Below the pieces are notes generated by a model. The model made no database searches. It was not told the DNA's origin and saw only the letters and a list, made by a program, of their open reading frames with translations. The translations under genes were made by a program, and so were the position numbers. 64,000 nt of DNA from Tetragonia tetragonoides (Eukaryota; Streptophyta; Magnoliopsida; Caryophyllales; Aizoaceae): positions 38,536,501-38,600,500 of the forward strand of contig CM076144.1 of NCBI GenBank assembly GCA_038025085.1. Direction: 5' to 3'. This document shows positions 43,264 through 53,832 of the stretch, piece by piece (positions within the stretch are counted from its first letter, which is position 1; every line of letters starts with the position of its first letter).

Positions 43264-46200
43264 ATGGCGATAACAAGACTAAAACTAAGCTCTCCATTTC
43301 TTATCTCTCACCCTTCTCATTTCTTCTTCCCTTGTTACCATCACAAAAATAACCTCTTTTATCTCCTTATCCAAAAAAATATACAACTACAACATAATTC
43401 AACTCCTCTATTCTTCTCAAACAAGTCCCCCGCTATTCGAGCTTCGGTGAGTGAAACGCCGAAGAACGACGTCGTACAAGAGGAGGAAGAAGATGCTGAT
43501 TCTTTAGTGTTGGATGATGAGATGATTAGTCGAGTTTCGAGGTTGAAAGAGGCGAGTGATGTTCTGGAAATGATTGCCGAGAAGTCGAAAGCGAAGTCGA
43601 AGTTGGTGAGGTGCAGTGAGTGCCGTAGAATTATAAGTGCCGCTCTTGAACGTTGTAATTCTGATTTGGCTCTCTCTGTCTTTTCTGCTATGCGCTCCTC
43701 TTCTTTCACTCAAGGTTTCCAATTCTTTTTTCTAATTTTCATTGTTTTTTTTCGTGGTGTATATTGATTATTGATTTTGGCTCGGAAACGATAAGTTAGG
43801 GGTAAGACTGCGTACATCTAGACCTACCAAGATTAGGGCGGGATAAGATTGGGAATGTGATTACTTTTAGAAATACATCCTGTATTGCTACTCATTTTGC
43901 TTAATCAAATTGATTTTTGATTCCCTAGGAGTTAGATATTAGAGTTTGATTCTCATTGCTTAATCACAATGTTATGAACAAAACCGAGTTTATGAAATAC
44001 TGATCCATTCATCTAGAATTACTCGTCACATGGTGGTTAACTTCTTCAAACTAAGGATTTATTGCATTTTTACCATCAGTCTTGATAATAGTCTAATTTT
44101 GACTAGTTGTATGGGTACTATTGAACAAACAAATATAATTCTTTATTGTTTGTAGAAAGTTGGTTCCTTTTCTGAACATCCTAATATGGTAACAATGACT
44201 ATTAGTTCAGCATTAGTAGTTTAGTACTCTCTATGTCCCAGCACTGTGAGTCATTGACTGTGACTGTCGTCCTTTCTATTTTTGGATGCCTCAGTTTGAT
44301 CATGTATTAGTAAGCTATTGGTTAAGTTCTTGCATAAGTCTCTTATTGATTATAGTCATGGGTGAAAAAGTGTATGAAGACACTCACTTATTGACCTGGA
44401 AGTAAAGAGTGTGTACAGTTGTGTAAAGTATTGATTTTACTAGCATACATGCCTTGCATTGTTCATGAGGTTGCACTTCTGCAGTTTCGAAGGAGGATCG
44501 TGGCTTTGTTGAGAATTGGAAATGGTCAAGGCCGGATCTCAGTATTTACACTACTCTAGCTCTGGGTCTAGCGGATTCCTTGAGGGTTTCTGATGCTCTT
44601 AAAATGGTTTCAGACATTTGTCGAGTTGGAGCTTCTCCTGGGGAAGAGGTCAGTAGGGTTGTCCTTGACTTTTTTAGTAATGATCATGTTGTAGTGAGCC
44701 TATCAATATGGGCTTAAATTTGATGCTGTATCATTCTGATAAAACGCTACGAGAAATATTTTTCTTGGCTTAATGCTCTGAAAGTCTGAATCCTGTGCTT
44801 AATGTAAGTTGGATTTCTTGTTGTAGGTCCCTTTTGGTAAGATTGTGAGATGCCCAACTTGCCTGATAGCTGTTGCTGTTGCACAACCCCAACAGGGTAT
44901 TCAAGTATGCACATGAAGGTCTCTTATGGTTTTGTTTTTGTATATGTCATCAAAACTTAGAACCCGACTTCATGTTGTCAGTTCATAGGGCCAATTTCTT
45001 TCACTTTCAGTTTTCTTTTGGGTGGGTTAGGGGGAGGAGTGATGATGTTGAAGTAGCAGTGTAGCACATTCAACTAAATTCAATATTACATTTTGTACTA
45101 CTTAATGAGGATACCATTTTTCATGATCAATTGACTCTAGGACAATCTGTGCAGTTTAGTAACTGAAATGTATACCATGAACAACTATCTGATTAGGCTT
45201 TGATTGATGTACTGGAAGCTGTATATGCTGTGTGTTGAAATGCCTACTAACAATTTTCTCTTGCAGGTAGCATCTTGTGCAAAGTGCCGCTACAAGTATG
45301 AGCTGGTTTCTGGAGATATAGTGAATATCGACTCAGAAGAAATAAGGTGAGCATATAACATTAGTCTTGGGCCCTCACATGAGAGTAAATAGTTGTCAAA
45401 CAGTTATTTGCAAAAGAGTAGTGCTAGTTCCAAAGTAATCTTTAGCTTGCTCCAAAGCAGCATTACTAGTTATTAAAAGATGCTCCACAAACTATTACTT
45501 GTTTTCTTTCATTGTTTGAGCTAAGAATCCTACAGTTTTTGCTCATTCACTGGAGAAGAATTGTCAGTTTTGTGGTGTTGATCCTGGTACATTCACTGTC
45601 TCTAAGGATCTCATCCTGCCGAACGCAGCATGGATTTTCCAGCTTGGAAAAGGTGGCTTGGATTTCTTCAAATAATGAAGCAAACCATACCCTCAGCTGT
45701 ACATTCTATAGTGGTACTGATTACAATTAATAATTTTTTTCTATACCTTATTTGCACATAATTTCCTCAGTTTTCATTCTTGTATCTGCATTCTGCAATA
45801 ACAGGTTCTTCAATGAGTATCATAATACTGAACATTTTATTTGATGGTTATCATTATTAGTATATCTTACTTCATATATATTATTGTTCAGTTCTGATGG
45901 AAGCATATACATGTGTAGATCCAAACCCCTTCTGGAGTTGCTCGCACACACAGATTTGCAACCGAGACACCTGATGTCCCTGCACAACCAGGGGAAAGAG
46001 TAACTATAGCTCTAGCTGCTCCCTCAAGCGTTGACAGAGAATTTGGCCCGTTCAGATTTAGTCCCAAAGCCCCAAAGTATTACCCTACAGAGCCTCTTTG
46101 CTTGACAAACCACAGAGATGGCCGTGAATCTCTTCTATTAAGAGCCCCTTCAACAAACAGCAAGGTGATGTTACTGAATCCATCCATTTTCCTTCCACTT

Positions 46201-47983
46201 CTTGTTGTACTGGCCTCTGGTGATGCTGCTTCAGGGATGATCAACCCCAACCTGCCCCAGTTCCTTCCAGTAGCTGCTGCAGCATCTGTTGCTGTGGGAG
46301 TCACTTTCAACACCATGGTTTTACCACAGTTGGGACAGGTAAGTACATATTCAACACTTGCATTCTAAGTTATCTATGCTTCTTAGTTTCATATTTACTC
46401 CTTGACCAAGGACATATTTTTACTGTATTGGTGAGGAGCCCAAAGCACACACTTTAAGTGGTTTCAGCCTTTCAGGATTTTCTAGTTGTGATCAATCATG
46501 CTTCTCATTTAGTCTTCGCTTACAGCTGCCACAGAGATTCGCGGATACAGTTGCGATCAAACAGCAACTTTTGGCGCAGTATGATATGCTTCAGTCTCGC
46601 ATCAAGGATCTTAAAGATTCTGCTGAAAATGAGGTATCTACATAGTAAATGTACCATAGAACTGGAATTTGGTTCATTTCATCATGCACAAGCTATATTG
46701 AACTTTTATGAACCATCGATTCTTTCAGTTTACTGCGTCAATGATTGTCCAATGGGATGTCAAGAAAGTAAAATTCAGGTTTCATCACGATATACTTTCA
46801 CGCTTCAATAATGCCTGAGCACCATGATTTTGCACCAGAAAATTGACTATATGGAGAGGTTTTGTACATTTTGGAAACTGGCTTTTTCTCAAGGCCATGC
46901 TCTTGGCATCTTGATCTGAATACGATGGTGTTTATAGGTTAAGTAGCAAATTTGGTTATTCTGGCCGTCCATGCAAAACTAAAGAGCTCCGTAGCCTAGT
47001 ATATTAAACTTTTCTTGCCTGCTAGGTTTGGATGTTGGCTCGGATGCGTCAGTTGGAAAATAGAATCTTTGCTGTCGGTGAACCTTCTTACCGGTGAGGG
47101 CATTGAATTTTTTTCATGTTTCTTCTCATATTCCATTATACAACTGATGTACCCTTAAGAGTCAGCTCATTTACGACCAATCTTTCTTGCAGAGCTCGGA
47201 GAAATAGAATCAAAAGTGTGCGTGAAGGCCTGGAGAATTCCCTCAGAGGGCGAATGGAGCTCATTGACAGCTATGCAAGAGTATGTTTTGCACAGAATGG
47301 CATATATCTGATTCCATACTTGTTGCCTCATGTAGTAACTTAGCTGTTTGTTCCCCAGATTTTTTCAATGATTGAAATTGAAGTGGAAATGGACACTGAT
47401 GTTCTAGCTGCTGAAGCTTCTAGTAACGCGGTGAATATTACCTTTGAGCATTTCTCTGCTTTCCCTTTGTCCCATGTGAAATTGTAATCTTTCATTGAGA
47501 AATCTGACTTTTGCATTCCTTCTGTTCTCAGGAAAGTTTTACCAAACAAATTCAGCAAGCGATGGAGTTGGAAAATCTTGAAGAGGTATGTTTCAAGCTC
47601 TATATACCCGTTGCTGTGTCGCACATACCTGAATGTTTGGCTGTGTGTGGGTGATTAAATTTATGAAACCTTTTGCTGTTGGCAAAACGCTAAAACCTGG
47701 TAACTATAGAAGTTGTGGTTAGTGATCGATGATCGTTGTTTCCTTCTACGGTTCTACCTGCTAGATTAATCCAGTTTCAATGATGTTCCAGACTTACTGT
47801 TATGAATATACTTTTATGATGCTGACCTTCATCTATGCACAAACATTAGAAAATTTTCTTGAAAATAACCTGTTCCTTTTACCATATGATGTCTGTAAAC
47901 AGCGATGGAAAGTGCAAGCTGAGGCAAATGATGAGGTCGAGAGGCTCCTTAGAAGTAAACCACTATCCACAGAACAACTTTGA
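43264..47983 (+). CDS. Plastid-targeted zinc-ribbon protein with coiled coil, twelve exons, unknown function
   Basis: Exons: 43264-43714, 44485-44648, 44827-44904, 45267-45346, 45629-45713, 45919-46338, 46526-46633, 47026-47093, 47193-47280, 47359-47430, 47532-47585, 47903-47983; all GT-AG, phases join to 582 aa. Residues 1-60 are Ser/Phe/His-rich without acidic residues, transit-peptide-like. A CSEC pair is at 117-120. A helical segment (about 160-200) resembles pentatricopeptide-type hairpins. A zinc ribbon is formed by CPTC (214-217) and CAKC (235-238). Two hydrophobic helices are at about 368-390 and 398-422. A basic/acidic coiled coil fills 427-582 (LLAQYDMLQSRIKDL, VWMLARMRQLENRI). I recognise a conserved plant protein of this shape but no experimentally known role. 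The start was chosen because it is the first in-frame ATG before the transit peptide. Confidence 0.88.
43798..43841 (-). repeat. Fragment of an RTE-LINE/SINE 3' tail in intron 1
   Basis: GGTAAGACTGCGTACATCT at about 43801-43819, followed by (A/G)GAC, also occurs read on - at about 49757-49730 in the RTE LINE's 3' region. A small relic of that family or of a SINE sharing its tail, inside the first intron of the zinc-ribbon gene. Confidence 0.5.
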
Positions 47984-49206
47984 ATGTTTAAGGTGCGATC
48001 TACAAATTACAAAGATCATATGGTTCAGACAAAGGGCTTCACAGCTTTTAATGTTTAAGGTGCAAGTTTGTACGACATGAGCTCAGATACGGTCATATTC
48101 CGAGTTACTCACAAGCTGGCGATAGGACAGGAGATACAAACTGTCCTCTACAAACCTGAGCAAAATTTCGAATTCTCTGATGGATAGAGAAACATAGAAA
48201 GAAATGAGATTTTCTGTTGCAAAAGTAATTTGTATCAATCCATGGGGTCAGGCCATATATAGAGAGATGTAAATTCTAAACTGCTTTGATTTTTGAACTG
48301 AAATCTGAAGACATAATGCACAACATTAGTTCCCTTCTTCATTGAAATACTAGTGATCATCACTTGCAATTCAATACTACAACAATAATGTGTTTGCTAC
48401 TAAAGTCGCTCATAAAGGGTTCTAGAGAGAAGGTAGAGCCTCTTTCTCTGTTTACTCTATTCGCCTTTCTTTGCTGTACTTCCTTTGATCTCTTTGATGC
48501 AGTTGTTATCAATCCTAGTGCAGCAACCCCCCTTATCCGAGACTAATTTCGCGTTACTTATTTTCAGTTCCAAGCATGTCAGTTCCTTGTTAATTTGCCT
48601 TTTTGTTGGGTTTGTGATGGTCTGAGCTTGTGGTGTCTATGCCATGAGTTAGACAATTCTGTAGATTTGTTTTGCTTGGCATTTGGCGCTTTACCTGACT
48701 TTGTGCCATGGACAATCTCCTCTGTGCTACTCTCTTGTTTTGATCCTCTTGGTCTCTTGTTTGTCACTTTGTTGGTCCCCAATTATGAGTGGTCGGTGGT
48801 GTTACCTTGATGTTCTGCATTTTGGTTTGGATGTTGCAATCCAATTCTGGATATGGTTTGATCTTTTGGCTCCTGAGTCCTGTCCCTGTTGTGCCAGATC
48901 AGTAATAAAACCCTTTGCACCTGGTTGCTTACTGGTGGTGGTTGTACCTCCTTCTGCTCATGTTTGTGGATTTGTGTCTGCTCACGTGTCAGGGCTATGA
49001 TTCTTAGACTCTTCGACAGAAGTATCCGTGTACTCAGACACCAGAATACGATATGACACTCGAATACTTCAAATTAGCAAGAAAACAATAAGAAAAAAAA
49101 AACCTTAAAATAGGGCAATCGGATGATCCGATCCTCGGATACTCACCCGTACCCTATTCTCAAATTCCCGAGTCTAAGAAACATAGTTTCAGACCGTCAG
49201 TGTGAG
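47984..49206 (+). other. 3'UTR of the zinc-ribbon gene and spacer without gene
   Basis: About 47984-48350 is a probable 3' untranslated region. 48360-49000 is T-rich with short open frames I judge random. 49010-49200 has repeat-like text (TCCGTGTACTCAGACACC, CGGATGATCCGATCC) but no clear element borders. Confidence 0.5.
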
Positions 49207-49209
49207 TTA

Positions 49210-49486
49210 GGGTCTGTTCTCCCCAACTGAAAAACGTTTATATTTATTACTGAAAATTTATTTTTGTTGAACTTTGTTGAACTTTGCTGAACTTCGTTGA
49301 ACTTTATTTAACTTTGTTGAACTTCGTTGAACTTTGTTTATTTTTGTTGAATCTTGTTGATAGTTTGTATATTGGTTTGTTTAACTTTGTTTAACTTTAT
49401 TTAACTTTGTTGAAGTTTGTTTAAGTTTGCTGAAGTTTGTTAAAGTTTGCTGAAATAAACAAAAATAAGCTGGGGAGAACAGACCC
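49210..49486. mobile_element. Tourist-type (PIF/Harbinger) MITE with internal tandem motif
   Basis: 277 bp, perfect 16-bp inverted ends GGGTCTGTTCTCCCCA / TGGGGAGAACAGACCC, flanked by TTA (49207-49209, 49487-49489). The interior (about 49262-49455) is a degenerate array of TTGAACTTTGT-type 10-12-bp units. No transposase. Confidence 0.9.
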
Positions 49487-49672
49487 TTATTGCAAGAACA
49501 TATAATTTGACCTCCTTTACTATGTGTGTGTTACGCATTGGGAGAACACTTTTCTTTTTTGAGGTGAAACAGTCCTCATCAATAAGGTAGTGAAGTAGTC
49601 CTCTAAGATTAGACTTTTTGTCCTTCATCAGACATCAATAAGGTAGTGAAACAGTCCTCTGAGACTCCTCTC

Positions 49673-51588
49673 CACAACAACAACAACAACAATCGCCTAG
49701 TAGGTATTCCGTCGAGGATGGGGTTTGGGGATGTCCAGATGTACGCAGTCTTAACCCTGAGTAGTCGCCTAGTAAAGAGGCTGTTTCGGAAATACCGACG
49801 AAAATAGTTATAAATTATAGAAAACAGTTTTGAATTTTAGAAAAACAGTTTGCAATTAATGAAATGAATATAAACAGAAAAAAAGTGAATGAAGGGATGC
49901 ATGCAAACGCAGGGGAATGAAAATCTAGGAGTACATAAACAGTAACCAATTAAAGACTATACTTGCATAATGATAGAGAGGGAGGGGATGAGCACCAATT
50001 AGTAAATGGGCAACCAACATGCACTAAAAAGACAAATGCTACACCTTTAAAGTAAAAACACCTAATAAGTCTGGGCGGTGCAACGCATCCTCTAAGTAGT
50101 GTCGTGACTCTCATCTATGTGTATTCTACTACGCCAAAGTTTTCTATTAAGGGCCAGATCCTCAGTAAGCTCTAGAAAGGCTAAATTCTTCCTAATCACC
50201 TCACCCCAATTCTTCTTAGGCCTCCCTCTTCTTCTCTTACAGTCTGTAAGTATAATCTTCTCACACCGCCTCACGGGAGCGTTTGGGTGTCTCCTCATAA
50301 CATGTCCAAACCACCTGAGTCTCGTCTCACGCATTTTCCCCTCAATGTCTGCCACCCTCACCTTGTCATGCACCACCTCATTCCTGACCTTATCTTTCCT
50401 AGTGAGGTTGCACATCCAACGAAGCATTCCTCATCTCAACCACCTTCATCTTTTGAACATGCGCTTGTTTAATTTGGCAACACTCTGCACCATAGAGCAT
50501 AGCTTGCCTAATAGCTATGCGGTAAAATTTACCTTTTAATTTGAGTGGTATCTTGTCATCGCAAAGGACACCCGAAGCACTTCTCCATTTTAGCCACCCT
50601 TCCTTGATACGGTGGGCTACGTCTTCGTCAATTTCTTTGTTACTTTGAATGATCGACCCCAAATACTTGAAGCTCTCTTTTCTTGGTACCACTGCGGTGT
50701 CAATCCTAATCTCCAAGTCAGAGACAACCCCTCCCCTTGTGAAGCTACATCGCAAATACTCTGTTTTTGTCCTACTCAATCTAAAACCCTTTGCTTCCAG
50801 AGTATCCCTCTATATTTCTAACTTGTTGTTAACACCTTCTTTTGTTTCGTCCATCAAAACTATGTCGTCAGCAAACATCATGAACCAGGGCACATCTCCT
50901 TGAATACTCTTAGTGAGTTCATCCATAACTATTGCAAATAAGAAAGGGCTCAAAGAAGAACCCTGATGGAGTCCTATGTCTATCGCAAAATGGTCTGTGT
51001 CCCCTCCCATCGTCCTCACTCTAGTCCTCACACCTTCATACATGTCATTAGTAACTCGAATATAGGCATTCCTTAGCTTCCAGACACCTCCACAATACCT
51101 CTTTAGGAACCCGATCGTATGCCTTCTCTAAATCAATGAATACCATGTGTAAATCCCTCTGTCTCTCTCTATAATACTCCATCGAGCGTCTAAGCAAATG
51201 AATTGCCTCCGTTGTGGATCGCCCTGGCATAAATCCAAACTGATTTTCGGAGATAGATGTTTCCTTCCTCATCATCTTCTCAATGACCCTCTCCAATAAC
51301 TTCATGGTGTGGCTGAGAAGGTTGATGCCTCTGTAGTTATTACAACTTTGTATGTAGCCTTTATTCTTGTATAAGGGGATCATCGTGCTAAATCTCCAGT
51401 CATCTGGCATCCTAGCCGACTTAAGGATCACATTGAAAAGCTTAACTAGCCAATTAAGGCCTCCTTCTCCTAAGCATTTCCACACCTCTACGGTAACTTC
51501 GTCTAGCCCCACTGCCCTCCCACTCTTCATTGTCCTCAATGCGCCTTTAACTTCCTCCTTTGAAATACGACGACAAAAATGGTTTCAT
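49673..51588 (-). mobile_element. RTE-type LINE, 5'-truncated, ending in a (TTG)n tail
   Basis: Reverse transcriptase on -: [102 protein letters not shown] (51580-51085), GLHQGSSLSPFLFAIVMDEL and the catalytic FADDIVLMDE (about 50885), a C-terminal part with KYLGS and RWFGHVMRR (50700-50280). These are RTE-clade patterns. Frame changes near 51045, 50800 and 50410 disable it. The endonuclease is missing (truncated at about 51588). The 3' region ends with (TTG)n on - (49692-49673), the usual RTE tail. Confidence 0.85.
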
Positions 51589-52959
51589 TTAATTCAAATA
51601 AAGTCAAAGGAAGTAAGGTTAATTTTGAACTAAAATTCAGGACCAAAAAGGGCTGAAATAGAAGCCTGGAAGTCGTTTAGACTCACTGTTTTACTAAAAA
51701 AAAGATCCGGAAACAAATATGAATCCATATGGATTCCACCAAAAATTCCAGACTCAAGCTTCTATTAAGAATTCACATGGAATCTGAGATGGGAACGGTT
51801 TTGGATTTCGAACAATAGGTTTAAAATTCTAAGACCAGACAAGAATTCATTAGAAACCATATGGTTTCATAGATGAATTCCTGACTTAAAATCTGACAGT
51901 CACATAAAGTTTAAGGATAAAGAGAAAACATATGGTTTCGTTATTATCCCCAAGAAAGAACCTTTCGAAACCATCCGGTTTCCCAGGTTCAAGAACTAAA
52001 GAAGCCAGGAACATGAAGAATGAACGAAACCATCCGGTTTGATACATTCTTTTATAAAATCAGAATCATCAATAAATAAATAAATAAATAAAAAAGAGTT
52101 GCTTTGGGAATGCAGGAAACCATCCGGTTTCATAACAATTCCTATGAAACAAAGCAAGGACCCTACCTGGCGAAATTCTCTTCTTCTAATGTCTGCCTTT
52201 TGTAGAACGTTGTTTTGTTCCAGTAGTGAAAGAGCAGGAGCAAGGATGAAGAATTAAGAAGCGTGGTTTATTTTATAAGTGAACTAATAGAAGACTTATA
52301 TTTGAACTAAAACTCGAATAAATAAATCATTTGAATCTGAAATTCAGATTCAAATTCAAACAACAGTCTTCACTGGAATCACACTTAATGTTTCCTATAC
52401 CTAAGGGGACAGTTTTAGTTCAAATAATTAACTAAAACAATATTTTCTTGACTATTACAGCAAGTAAAAGTCAGAAAAATGAAAATACATGTTATACAAC
52501 ACATCATATAAATAAAACAACATAAAAGAAAATATAAGAGACAGTAGCAAAGTGCATAGAAGCAAGCAACAAGCAACAAGCAACAAGCAACAAGCTCAAG
52601 CTAAAATATCAGATGCAAGCACATGTTAACTACTGTAAAAACATCAAAAAGAAGCAACAAAAAAAGTAAAAAAAAAAAAAACCTAAACATGGAACTACGA
52701 ATGGCTTGATCCCCTTTAAAGGGTTACGTAGGCAACTCAAATTTAAACCCCAAAATATATATACCTAAAAAACACTCTAAAGACACAACTAATTTTTACT
52801 AAATTAGTACTAGTCAAAATCAAGAGGTGATCTCCTAAGCGGGGTGTAATTAAGGGCATTAGTGCCTTGAATAGGGTCGTACCAAAATAATAAACCAATG
52901 TACAAGGTTTATATTGGAAGGTTGTGTTTTGTATACCGAGTTGCGATTTTTGCTTAACA
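51589..52959 (+). repeat. LTR-like region of an Ogre-like Tat element
   Basis: Non-coding sequence ending TTAACA at 52959, directly before a primer-site-like motif. It holds AAAGGGTTACGTAGGCAACT at about 52720-52740, a signature of Ogre/Tat LTR R-U5 regions; a (CAAGCAA)n minisatellite at about 52558-52596; (AAAT)n at 52070-52095; and a cluster of palindromes (51721-52131). The left border is unclear because no second LTR is in the window; the LINE ends near 51588. Confidence 0.55.
51721..52131. repeat. Cluster of 16-bp palindromic GAAACC...GGTTTC motifs
   Basis: GAATCCATATGGATTC at 51721-51736, GAAACCATATGGTTTC at 51853-51868 (both perfect palindromes), ACATATGGTTTCG at about 51929, and GAAACCATCCGGTTTC or close forms at 51967-51982, 52026-52040 and 52116-52131. 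Irregular spacing (43-132 bp) argues against a simple tandem array. Confidence 0.8.
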
Positions 52960-52961
52960 TA

Positions 52962-52984
52962 ATTTTTGGCACGCCCGGTGGGAC
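52962..52984 (+). other. Primer-binding-site-like motif of the Ogre-like element
   Basis: TTTTTGGCACGCCCGGTGGG follows the LTR end after three bases, at the right place for a tRNA primer site with the TGG start. The tRNA is not assigned. Confidence 0.55.
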
Positions 52985-53058
52985 CCTATTTTCCTTTTCA
53001 TCTTCAACTAGTATATAACATATAACTAAAGTACTTAGTTTGTGTGCCTCCAGGAAAG

Positions 53059-53778
53059 ATGGCACCACAAATTAACATTAATCAAGAAGAGGACTCGATC
53101 ACATTCGTCCTGCAAGGAGGTGCCATGCGCAGAAAGCGAACTTTCAAATTGGTTGTCACCTTAGGCTCGAACAATAATGATATGAAAATTCCATTGGCAA
53201 ATTCGATGGAGCCGCTTCGGCATGTAGATGAGAATGGGAATATAAGGCGTGTTCCGAAACAGAAAACCCCCGTCAAGAAGGCCAAGGTTCCTAACGCCAA
53301 CAAGGCTAAGGTTCCTAACACCAACAAGGCTAGTTCAAGGAGCATTGTTCCTCAACCTTCGAACAAAAACAAGAGAGCTACATCGAAGAATGCCCCAAGA
53401 AGGTCCGCTAAAACCAACCAAGCCTCGAGTTCGGGTAATGAGCCTACAAAAAGGAGTGCTGCTGCTGGCAGACCTGCTCCTGTAGCAGCACAAAGGCCAA
53501 CTTCCCATGCTCCTCACAAGACTGCTCCTGTTGTACGTAATGCACGCAGGGCTGCTGCACCTGCCAGACCTGATGCACGTAAGGCTGCTGCACCTGCCAG
53601 ACCTGATGCTCGTAGGGCTGCTGCACCAGCAAGTGGCCATGCTGAACATGCTGCCACCAGAAGGCCTGCTGCACAACCAAGGCCTACTGTACAGCCGAGA
53701 AGGCTAACCAGAGCTACTCATACACTTATCAGATTACCTGTTACAAGGTCAGTCTTGGGACCAGTGGTTAATCCCTAA
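53059..53778 (+). CDS. ORF1 / N-terminal gag-like ORF of the Ogre-like element
   Basis: 239-aa open frame from ATG 53059 (MAPQININQEEDSITFVLQG). The first 75 residues look folded. The rest is Lys/Ala/Arg/Pro-rich low complexity with repeats (KAKVPNANKAKVPNTNK; RPDARRAAAPA repeated). Ogre elements carry a separate ORF before gag; this position fits, but the sequence itself is not diagnostic. Nucleic-acid binding is plausible from the charge. A stop separates it from the gag frame at 53833. Confidence 0.55.
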   Translation: MAPQININQEEDSITFVLQGGAMRRKRTFKLVVTLGSNNNDMKIPLANSMEPLRHVDENGNIRRVPKQKTPVKKAKVPNANKAKVPNTNKASSRSIVPQPSNKNKRATSKNAPRRSAKTNQASSSGNEPTKRSAAAGRPAPVAAQRPTSHAPHKTAPVVRNARRAAAPARPDARKAAAPARPDARRAAAPASGHAEHAATRRPAAQPRPTVQPRRLTRATHTLIRLPVTRSVLGPVVNP

Positions 53779-53832
53779 AGACAATTTTTTGTTGGCACAA
53801 TACCAATCACAATTGGTCAAATTGAGCAAACA

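Noticed and set aside
48595..49000. Overlapping + frames after the zinc-ribbon gene
   Set aside because: Cys/Leu/Trp-rich chance frames in T-rich DNA; they overlap each other and have no splice context.
49264..49455. A separate microsatellite independent of the MITE
   Set aside because: The TTGAACTTTG array lies wholly between the 16-bp inverted ends with TTA flanks, so it is the MITE interior.
53335..53676. Serine/cysteine-rich frame on - opposite ORF1 of the Ogre-like element
   Set aside because: Shadow of the Ala/Arg/Pro repeat on the + strand.
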